Positions 31,721-36,664 of a stretch of 36,664 nt of DNA are shown here, in pieces. Position 1 is the first letter of the stretch; the number at the start of each line of letters is the position of its first letter. This stretch comes from Actinoplanes sp. TFC3 (lineage in GTDB: Bacteria > Actinomycetota > Actinomycetes > Mycobacteriales > Micromonosporaceae). The notes beneath the pieces are model-generated. The model made no database searches. It had not been told where the DNA came from and was given only the letters and a program-made list of their open reading frames with translations. The DNA lies in contig NZ_LOJP01000001.1 of NCBI RefSeq assembly GCF_001553785.1, positions 1,912,820 to 1,949,483 on the forward strand. Direction: 5' to 3'. The position numbers and the translations under genes are program-made.

Positions 31721-32413
31721 GTGGATCATCGGCTGCCGGAGCCGGGAGACGCGCTGACGGGTGTGGAAATGTTCGCCGGGCTGGAGCCCGACGTGCGTCA
31801 GCGGGTGATCGCTGCCGCTGTGCCCCGGACGTACCGTAAAGGCCAGATCCTGTTCGTGGAACACGATCCGGGGGACTCCTTGATCGTGTTGCGCCGCGGC
31901 GCCATTGCGGTGTTCCGCACGGCTCCCACCGGCGAACGCGCCGTGCTCACCGTGGTCCGGCCGCCCGACGTGCTCGGCGAGGTCTCGCTGCTGGACGCCT
32001 CCACCCGCTCGGCCAGCGCCGAAGCGATCGAGGACAGCCAGGCGCTCGCGCTGTCCCGGGTGGCGTTCATGGATCTGGTGCACTCCAACCCGCGCATTCT
32101 CGACGCGGTGATGCGCTCGGTCGGCGGGCTGATCCGCCGGCTCACCGAGCAGAACGCCGACCACGTCTTCCTCGATCTGCCCGGCCGCGTGGCCAAGACC
32201 CTGGTCCGCCTCGCGGGTGACAGCCAGGCCCCGATGATCACTATCGAGTTGAACCAGAGCCAGCTCGCCGAGATGGCCGGCGGCTCGCGGCAGAGCGTCA
32301 ACCAGGCCATCGGCTCGTTCGCCACCCGCGGCTGGCTGCGCACCGAGGGCCGGCGCATCGTGGTCACCGACGTGTCGGCGCTGCGCCGGCGGGCCGGGAT
32401 GGCCGAACGCTGA
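31721..32413 (+). CDS. Crp/Fnr-family transcription regulator
   Basis: A 230-residue regulator. The cyclic-nucleotide-binding beta-roll runs about 15-125: YRKGQILFVEHDPGDSLIVL, then LGEVSLLDASTRSASAEA. This keeps Glu87 and Arg96-Ser97 of the phosphate-binding cassette, so cAMP or a similar ligand could bind. After the long dimer helix the Crp-type helix-turn-helix spans about 178-205 (LNQSQLAEMAGGSRQSVNQA). No Fnr-type cysteine cluster is seen. GTG 31721 is chosen because AAGGA lies six bases upstream; the frame opens at 31559 but lacks conserved residues there. The 194-base space to the divergent phosphotransferase gene may carry its own operator. Target genes are unknown. Confidence 0.92.
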   Translation: MDHRLPEPGDALTGVEMFAGLEPDVRQRVIAAAVPRTYRKGQILFVEHDPGDSLIVLRRGAIAVFRTAPTGERAVLTVVRPPDVLGEVSLLDASTRSASAEAIEDSQALALSRVAFMDLVHSNPRILDAVMRSVGGLIRRLTEQNADHVFLDLPGRVAKTLVRLAGDSQAPMITIELNQSQLAEMAGGSRQSVNQAIGSFATRGWLRTEGRRIVVTDVSALRRRAGMAER

Positions 32414-32489
32414 GCCGCCGATCAACCCGGGCTGTTTCGGCCGGTGTCCTCCGGGAAGTTCGAGGGGGACACCGACGAAGGAGTGCGAC

Positions 32490-32990
32490 ATGGCTGAGCA
32501 CAGCGAGCAAGACAAGCGCGAGAAGCTCAAGGAGCTGGTCAAGGACGCCCGCATCGGGATGCTGACCACCATGACCGCCGAGGGGCGCCACGTCAGCCGG
32601 CCGATGGCGCTGCAGGAGGTCGAGTTCGACGGCGACCTGTGGTTCTTCACCTACTCCGACGCCGACCTGGTTGCCGAGATCCGGCTCAACCCGCAGGTCA
32701 ACGTCGCGTTCAGCGACCCCAAGCAGCACGCATGGACCTCGGTGGCCGGCACCGCGGTGCAGACCGACAACCGGGCCAAGGCCGAGGAGCTGTGGAACCC
32801 CGTGCTCAAGGCGTGGTTCCCGGACGGACTGGAGACCCCGAACCTCACGCTGGTCAAGGTGACCGCGGAGTCGGCCGAGTACTGGGAGGCCGCGCACAGC
32901 TCGAAGGTGATCACCCTGTTGGGGTACGCCAAGGCAGCCGTTACGGGAAAGACGCCGAACGCTGGCGAGAACGAAACCGTCCGGTTGTAG
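32490..32990 (+). CDS. Pyridoxamine 5'-phosphate oxidase-like (general stress protein 26-type) flavin-fold protein
   Basis: A 166-residue split-barrel flavin-binding-fold protein like general stress protein 26. The N-terminus starts with an acidic helix (DKREKLKELVKDARIGMLTT) and the family's VSRPMALQEVEFDGDLWFFT strand pair. INFERRED binding region: SDPKQHAWTSVAGTAVQTDN, then LVKVTAESAEYWEA near the C-terminus. Such proteins bind FMN, FAD or F420, and which one cannot be decided here. They are linked to stress tolerance rather than PLP synthesis. The start at 32490 lies 77 bases after the Crp/Fnr stop; CGAAGGAGTG immediately upstream is the SD. It precedes pfkA by 143 bases. Confidence 0.88.
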   Translation: MAEHSEQDKREKLKELVKDARIGMLTTMTAEGRHVSRPMALQEVEFDGDLWFFTYSDADLVAEIRLNPQVNVAFSDPKQHAWTSVAGTAVQTDNRAKAEELWNPVLKAWFPDGLETPNLTLVKVTAESAEYWEAAHSSKVITLLGYAKAAVTGKTPNAGENETVRL

Positions 32991-32999
32991 CGGGGCGCG

Positions 33000-33029
33000 T
33001 TGGCCGGGGTCAGGCGGGCCGACTACAGT
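33000..33029 (+). promoter_or_regulatory. Candidate pfkA promoter
   Basis: TTGGCC (33000-33005) and TACAGT (33024-33029) are 18 bases apart and fit the actinobacterial -35 and TAnnnT -10. They precede a GC-rich inverted repeat (GGCGGGCC 33013-33020 with GGCCCGCC 33038-33045) that overlaps the -10 and could be regulatory. Confidence 0.35.
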
Positions 33030-33133
33030 GCGCTTGCGGCCCGCCCCCCGTCCCGGCGATGAAGCCGGGCCGGATGCTGCCCACCTGACGGGCGCCGGGC
33101 CGATCGCGACCCGATGAGGGAGGACGAGCAATC

Positions 33134-34162
33134 ATGCGTATCGGCGTGCTCACCGGCGGCGGCGACTGCCCCGGTCTCAACGCGGTGATCCGGGCGGTGG
33201 TGCGCAAGGGCGTAGCCGTCTACGGGCACGAGTTCGTCGGTTTCCGGGACGGCTGGAAGGGCCCGCTGGAGGGCCTGACGAAGCCGCTGGGCATCGCGGA
33301 GGTGCGAGGCATCCTGCCGCGCGGTGGCACCATCCTCGGCTCCTCCCGGACCAACCCGTTCAAGATCGACGGCGGCGTCGAGAAGATCAAGGCCAACCTG
33401 GCCGAGCAGGGTGTCGACGCGCTCGTGGCAATCGGTGGCGAGGACACCCTCGGCGTGGCCACCAAGCTCACCGATCTCGGCGTCAACGTGGTCGGCGTGC
33501 CCAAGACGATCGACAACGACCTCAACGCCACCGACTACACCTTCGGCTTCGACACCGCGGTCAACATCGCGATGGAGGCCATCGACCGGCTGCACACCAC
33601 CGCCGAGTCGCACCACCGCACGCTGGTGGTCGAGGTCATGGGCCGCCACGCCGGCTGGATCGCGCTGCACGCCGGCCTCGCCGGTGGCGCCAACGTGATC
33701 CTGCTGCCCGAGCGCAAGTTCGACGTGGACCAGGTCGCCACCTACGTGACCAAGCGCTTCCAGGTCGAATACGCCCCGATCGTGGTGGTCGCCGAGGGCG
33801 CCGAGCCGCTTGAGGGCCAGATGGTCACGCAGAACAAGGAGCTCGACGCGTTCGGCCACGTCCGCCTCGGCGGCATCGGCCAGTGGCTCGCCGAGACCCT
33901 GGAGGAGAAGACCGGCAAGGAGGCCCGCACGGTCGTCCTCGGTCACATCCAGCGCGGTGGCACCCCGACCGCGTACGACCGCGTGCTTGCCACCCGCTTC
34001 GGCCTGCAGGCCATCGACGCGGTGAACGACGGCGACTTCGGCAAGATGATGGCGCTGCGCGGCACCGACATCGTGCGGGTCCCGCTCGCCGACGGCACCG
34101 CCGAGCTCAAGACCGTGCCGCTTGAGCGTTACGAAGAGGCCGAGGTCTTCTTCGGTAGCTGA
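33134..34162 (+). CDS. pfkA: 6-phosphofructokinase with PPi-type active-site residues
   Basis: A 342-residue phosphofructokinase of glycolysis, fructose 6-phosphate to fructose 1,6-bisphosphate. The N-terminus (LTGGGDCPGLNAVIR) and PKTIDNDL with catalytic Asp127 are present, as are MGRHAGW and GHIQRGGTPTAYDR. The donor-site loop reads GGEDT at 101-105, with Asp104, and Lys124 is at the PKTIDND position. In the family Asp104 with Lys124 marks PPi-dependent enzymes, while Gly104 goes with ATP use, as in the GGEGT of the mycobacterial enzyme as I recall it. PPi use is therefore likely here, as described for Amycolatopsis methanolica. ATG 33134 has GGAGG ten bases upstream. A strong hairpin follows the stop. 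Confidence 0.93.
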   Translation: MRIGVLTGGGDCPGLNAVIRAVVRKGVAVYGHEFVGFRDGWKGPLEGLTKPLGIAEVRGILPRGGTILGSSRTNPFKIDGGVEKIKANLAEQGVDALVAIGGEDTLGVATKLTDLGVNVVGVPKTIDNDLNATDYTFGFDTAVNIAMEAIDRLHTTAESHHRTLVVEVMGRHAGWIALHAGLAGGANVILLPERKFDVDQVATYVTKRFQVEYAPIVVVAEGAEPLEGQMVTQNKELDAFGHVRLGGIGQWLAETLEEKTGKEARTVVLGHIQRGGTPTAYDRVLATRFGLQAIDAVNDGDFGKMMALRGTDIVRVPLADGTAELKTVPLERYEEAEVFFGS

Positions 34163-34174
34163 GCCGACTACGGT

Positions 34175-34208
34175 TTTCAGGGGCGGACCACTCGGTCCGC
34201 CCCTGAAA
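34175..34208 (+). terminator. Strong hairpin terminator between pfkA and proC
   Basis: A perfect 15-bp stem with a four-base loop (ACTC): TTTCAGGGGCGGACC at 34175-34189 pairs with 34194-34208. It starts 12 bases after the pfkA stop and ends 22 bases before proC. Its T-start/A-end symmetry would make it work in both directions. No long U-run follows. Confidence 0.85.
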
Positions 34209-34230
34209 CGTAGATGGGGGAGGACCGCCC

Positions 34231-35037
34231 ATGTCCGTCGTCGCGGTGATCGGCACCGGCAAGATCGGCGAGCTCGTGGTCTCCGGCCTGCTGCGCGCGG
34301 GCCGCCCGGCCGGTCAGATCGTGGTGACCGCCCGGCGCCCGGAACGCGGTGCCGAGCTGGCCGAGCGATACGGCGTGCGGGTGGCCGGCAACGCCACAGC
34401 GGTGGCCGAGGCGGACGTGCTAGCGATCGCGGTCAAGCCGCAGGACGCCGGCACCCTGCTCGACGAGATCGGTGCCGAGGTGCCCGCCGGCAAGCTGCTC
34501 ATCTCGCTGTGCGCCGGGCTGCCGACCAGCTTCTTCGCCGCGCGGCTGCCCGAGGGCACCCCGGTCGTGCGGGTCATGACGAACACCCCGGCGCTGGTGG
34601 ACCAGGCGATGACCGCGATCTCGGCCGGCCCGCACGCCACCGGCGAACACCTGGCGATCGCCGAGCAGATGTTCCAGCCGCTGGGTTCGACCGTACGGGT
34701 GCCGGAGTCGCAACAGGACGCGGTGACCGCGCTGTCCGGCTCCGGGCCGGCCTACTTCTATCTGCTCGTCGAGGCGATGATCGACGCGGGCATCCTGCTC
34801 GGCCTGCCGCGCCAGGTCGCGCACGAGCTGATCGTGCAGACCGCGATCGGCTCGGCGGTGATGCTGCGCGACTCCGGTGAGCACCCGGTCAAGCTGCGCG
34901 AGGCGGTGACCTCCCCGGCCGGCACCACCATCTCGGCGATCCGCGAGCTGGAGAACCACGGCGTGCGCGCGGCGCTGCTGGCCGCGCTGGAAGCAGCCCG
35001 TGACCGCGCCCGGGAGATCGCTGCGCAGAGTTCCTAG
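34231..35037 (+). CDS. proC: Pyrroline-5-carboxylate reductase
   Basis: A 268-residue NAD(P)H-dependent reductase making proline from pyrroline-5-carboxylate, the last step of proline synthesis. The Rossmann loop is VAVIGTGKIGE, AIAVKPQD follows, and the signature SGSGPAYFYLLVEAMIDAG runs to SPAGTTISAIRELE near the C-terminus. Length is normal. GGGGGAGG lies about seven bases before the ATG at 34231. The strong hairpin between it and pfkA suggests it is transcribed separately, but no promoter can be named in the 22 bases available after the hairpin, so read-through is possible. It ends three bases before the DUF429 gene, which is read in the opposite direction. Confidence 0.96.
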   Translation: MSVVAVIGTGKIGELVVSGLLRAGRPAGQIVVTARRPERGAELAERYGVRVAGNATAVAEADVLAIAVKPQDAGTLLDEIGAEVPAGKLLISLCAGLPTSFFAARLPEGTPVVRVMTNTPALVDQAMTAISAGPHATGEHLAIAEQMFQPLGSTVRVPESQQDAVTALSGSGPAYFYLLVEAMIDAGILLGLPRQVAHELIVQTAIGSAVMLRDSGEHPVKLREAVTSPAGTTISAIRELENHGVRAALLAALEAARDRAREIAAQSS

Positions 35038-35040
35038 CTT

Positions 35041-35718
35041 CTAATACCAGATCGCGATCTGGGCTCCGTCGTTCTCCTCCGGGGGGCTGGGGTGGCTCAG
35101 GGCCGTACCGGTGGCCATCCGGTGCGCACTCCAGGCCACCGCGGCGGCGTCGAGGATGTCATCGGGCGGGGCCTGGCCGGCGGGTCCGAGGTGGTCGGGC
35201 AGCACAATGCCATGCTTGGCGAGCAACTCACGGCGGCGGGCCTGCCCGGACCAGGTCTTCTTCGCGTACGGCAAAGGCTCGCCGGCCATCTCACGGAACG
35301 ACACCTCGGGGTGGGCCTCGAACAGCAACCCCGGATGACGCTCCCAGATCGCGTTGGCTTCGAGCAGCTTGGGCCGCAATGCCCACGACTGGCGGCTCAA
35401 CCCCGCGCCGGTCAGCTCGCGGCAGACCCGGTTGGCGGTGGTGAAGTCCGGTTCCTGCCAGACCGCGCGCGGCGGCACCCGGAACACGCTGCTGCGGCGC
35501 GGGCCGAGCTGATCCGCGGCCAGAGCATCGGCGGCGCGCCAACGGTCGGGCAGCATGCCGAGCGGGATGTCGACGCCGATCACCGCCGCGCCGGAGCTGC
35601 CCGCCACGATCTCGTACAAGGTGGACGCCAGCATGGCGCGCCCGAACTGCCCGTCGCGCAGCTCGACACCCACCCAGCCGAGGGCATAGGCGTCGACGCC
35701 GATCACATGGATGCTCAT
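35041..35718 (-). CDS. DUF429 family protein
   Basis: A 225-residue protein with the DUF429 pattern: an N-terminal Asp in VIGVDAYALGWVGV, then a second Asp in VIGVDIPLGML. Further conserved blocks are RRSSVFRVPPRAVW and LFEAHPEVSFREM, ending in DDILDAAAVAWSAHRM. The arrangement of Asp residues and the strand pattern suggest an RNase H-like (actin-like or nuclease) fold, but no activity is established for the family. The ATG at 35718 is seven bases downstream of the glutathione peroxidase stop, so both are one operon. It converges with proC three bases away. Function unknown. Confidence 0.85.
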   Translation of the reverse strand: MSIHVIGVDAYALGWVGVELRDGQFGRAMLASTLYEIVAGSSGAAVIGVDIPLGMLPDRWRAADALAADQLGPRRSSVFRVPPRAVWQEPDFTTANRVCRELTGAGLSRQSWALRPKLLEANAIWERHPGLLFEAHPEVSFREMAGEPLPYAKKTWSGQARRRELLAKHGIVLPDHLGPAGQAPPDDILDAAAVAWSAHRMATGTALSHPSPPEENDGAQIAIWY

Positions 35719-35725
35719 GGGCAGC

Positions 35726-36196
35726 TCAGCGTGGTAGCAAGGGCTCGATGGCAGTGATCACCCGGTCGTCCTGCGGCTCGGTGCGCGGGTCGAAGCGCGC
35801 GACCACCGCTCCGCCGGGGGCGACCAGAAATTTCTCGAAGTTCCAGGTCACGTCGTCGCCATCGCCGATCAGCTCGCGGTACAGCGGGTGCCGGTCGGCG
35901 CCGTTCACGTCGACCTTCTCGGTGAGGGGGAACGTGACGCCATAGTTGACCTGGCAGAACTCCTCGATCTCGGCTGCCGCCCCGGGCTCCTGGCCGGCGA
36001 ACTGGTTGCACGGCACGCCGAGCACGACCAGGCCGCGATCGGCGTACTTCTCGTACAGTGTTTCGAGGCCGGCGTACTGCGGGGTGAGCCCGCAGCGGCT
36101 GGCCACATTGACCACCAGGACGACATTGTCGCGATAGCGCGCCAGTTCGGCCGATCCGCCCGGAAGTGCGTCGATGTCGACGTCGAAGATGGTCAT
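35726..36196 (-). CDS. Glutathione peroxidase family thiol peroxidase
   Basis: A 156-residue thioredoxin-fold peroxidase that reduces hydrogen peroxide or lipid peroxides. The catalytic Cys35 is in VNVASRCGLTPQY. Gln70 with the conserved NQF segment is in VPCNQFAGQE, and Trp118-Asn119 is in VTWNFEKFLV. Cys63 and Cys81 are also present; Cys81 could be the resolving residue used in thioredoxin-linked members. Since Actinobacteria lack glutathione, the reductant is probably thioredoxin or mycothiol-linked. The ATG at 36196 has no SD; TAGTCT lies six bases upstream on the minus strand. It heads a two-gene unit with DUF429. Confidence 0.93.
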   Translation of the reverse strand: MTIFDVDIDALPGGSAELARYRDNVVLVVNVASRCGLTPQYAGLETLYEKYADRGLVVLGVPCNQFAGQEPGAAAEIEEFCQVNYGVTFPLTEKVDVNGADRHPLYRELIGDGDDVTWNFEKFLVAPGGAVVARFDPRTEPQDDRVITAIEPLLPR

Positions 36197-36287
36197 GACG
36201 GCAGACTACGCGCTGTGCCCGGCTGAGTGCACGCCGTGGCGCTACGCTCCGAAAAGTTAAGACCTCGCGTAATCAGCGTTGAGGTTC

Positions 36288-36317
36288 TTGACGCCTGTTC
36301 ATAGATGTGACTACCGT
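36288..36317 (+). promoter_or_regulatory. Candidate promoter of the secreted CBM protein gene
   Basis: TTGACG (36288-36293), 18 bases, then TACCGT (36312-36317); TGAC just before makes a partial extended -10 (TGACTACCGT). Transcription would start near 36324, just upstream of the palindrome. Confidence 0.55.
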
Positions 36318-36331
36318 CTCTTCAATCCCCC

Positions 36332-36348
36332 TTAGGAAAGTTTCCTAA
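36332..36348 (+). promoter_or_regulatory. 17-bp perfect palindrome, candidate repressor operator
   Basis: TTAGGAAA-G-TTTCCTAA is an inverted repeat with arms of eight bases and one central base. It lies about eight bases downstream of the predicted transcription start and 20 bases before the GTG, a place suited to a repressor. The bound protein is unknown. Confidence 0.6.
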
Positions 36349-36368
36349 CTGTTCGTTGAGGAGACGCA

Positions 36369-36664
36369 GTGAAGAAATCCCTCCGCCGCGCCTTGTGGAC
36401 CGGGGCGATCGTGGCAGTCACTACCGCCTCGGTCCCCATGGTCCAGGCGTCTGCTGCTGTCGCCTGCGCGTCCCCGTGGAGTGCCACCGCGGTCTACACC
36501 AACGGCCTGACCGCGTCGCAGAACGGCCACAACTACTCTGCCAAGTGGTGGACCCAGAACGAGAGCCCGGCCACGCACAGCGGCCAGTGGGACGTCTGGT
36601 CCGACCAGGGCACCTGTAGTGGTGGTGGCACCGACCCGACGACGCCGCCGACCAACCCCACCAC
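36369..36664 (+). CDS. Secreted carbohydrate-binding (CBM5/12-like) protein, probable chitinase, 5' part
   Basis: The first 98 codons of a gene cut by the window end. A signal peptide is clear: VKKSLRRALW, a hydrophobic stretch (TGAIVAVTTASVPMV), then QASAAVA. The mature part starts with a CBM5/12-like chitin/cellulose-binding module: CASPWSATAVYTNGLTASQN, then YSAKWWTQNESPATHSGQWD, with aromatic residues at the sugar-binding positions and a closing Cys. A Gly-Thr-Pro-Asp linker follows (GGGTDPTTPPTNPT). The catalytic domain, probably GH18 or an LPMO/cellulase, lies beyond the window. GTG 36369 is supported by GAGGAG upstream. Regulation by the palindrome is inferred. Confidence 0.85.
   Translation, partial: MKKSLRRALWTGAIVAVTTASVPMVQASAAVACASPWSATAVYTNGLTASQNGHNYSAKWWTQNESPATHSGQWDVWSDQGTCSGGGTDPTTPPTNPT

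Larger units (their letters stand above)
36197..36368. promoter_or_regulatory. Divergent regulatory region between gpx and the secreted CBM gene
   Basis: 172 bases with no ORF of its own. For the plus strand it holds a promoter pair at 36288-36317 and a palindrome at 36332-36348. For the minus strand TAGTCT at 36203-36208 is a possible -10 for the peroxidase gene. The A+T content is visibly higher than in the flanking genes. Confidence 0.55.

Noticed and set aside
33013..33045. GGCGGGCC / GGCCCGCC inverted repeat as a terminator after the PPOX-like gene
   Set aside because: The loop is 17 bases and the left arm lies inside the candidate pfkA promoter. It could be a terminator or a regulatory repeat, so no separate feature is called.
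1..36664. tRNA, rRNA, riboswitch, CRISPR or prophage content
   Set aside because: Intergenic spaces are all under about 200 bases. None shows a cloverleaf, spaced repeats or integrase/phage genes.

Overview
The window is a GC-rich, gene-dense piece of actinobacterial chromosome. The most likely source is Micromonosporaceae, Actinoplanes-like. This rests on the codon and base composition, the actinobacterial-type bc1 and cytochrome oxidase genes, a PimB'-like mannosyltransferase, many GTG starts, and SD-less genes with a TAnnnT box just upstream. The genus assignment is an inference. I see 37 protein genes (two cut by the window ends). I see no tRNA, rRNA, CRISPR array, transposase or phage gene, and no gene-free stretch longer than about 200 bases.

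Layout. 1-1082 (minus): start of trpD behind a degenerate receiver-domain protein. 1136-6464: respiratory block, with ctaG (minus) divergent from ctaE-qcrC-qcrA-qcrB (plus), the last three coupled by ATGA overlaps and closed by a hairpin. 6663-12039 (minus): stand-alone Lrp/AsnC effector domain, sugar-phosphate nucleotidyltransferase coupled to a Nudix hydrolase, a short RelA/SpoT protein, and a DEDDh exonuclease fused to a UvrC-like GIY-YIG half. 12089-18839 (plus): NYN/YacP-like RNase-fold protein, a small CxxC protein, an M48 membrane protease coupled to the PimB'-like glycosyltransferase, an ABC exporter and an FMN reductase. 18844-21211 (minus): NarL-type response regulator and its histidine kinase. 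21330-26326 (plus): SRPBCC protein, a disordered protein with Trp repeats, ROK glucokinase, an endonuclease/phosphatase-fold protein, and a flavin monooxygenase coupled to an alpha/beta-hydrolase that lacks its nucleophile. 26315-28657 (minus): otsA and a two-helix membrane protein whose 3' end is tandemly duplicated. 28824-31526: a PlsC-type acyltransferase (plus) overlapping tail-to-tail a DUF2087 regulator (minus), then an AS-type exoribonuclease and a phosphotransferase-like protein (minus). 31721-35037 (plus): Crp/Fnr regulator, PPOX flavin-fold protein, a phosphofructokinase with PPi-type residues, and proC. 35041-36196 (minus): DUF429 protein and glutathione peroxidase. 36369-end (plus): start of a secreted carbohydrate-binding, probably chitinolytic, protein preceded by a 17-bp palindrome.

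Much of the content matches, in rearranged order, a neighbourhood I recall from Mycobacterium tuberculosis (Rv2179c exoribonuclease, Rv2182c acyltransferase, TB16.3-type SRPBCC, PimB', Rv2191 exonuclease/UvrC-like, trpD, ctaE-qcrCAB). This is therefore an old core actinobacterial region. The best leads are local: the PPi-type PfkA, the nucleophile-less hydrolase beside an atypical monooxygenase, a fresh 65-bp duplication, a large convergent gene overlap, a palindromic candidate operator, and a recurring leaderless-promoter pattern.
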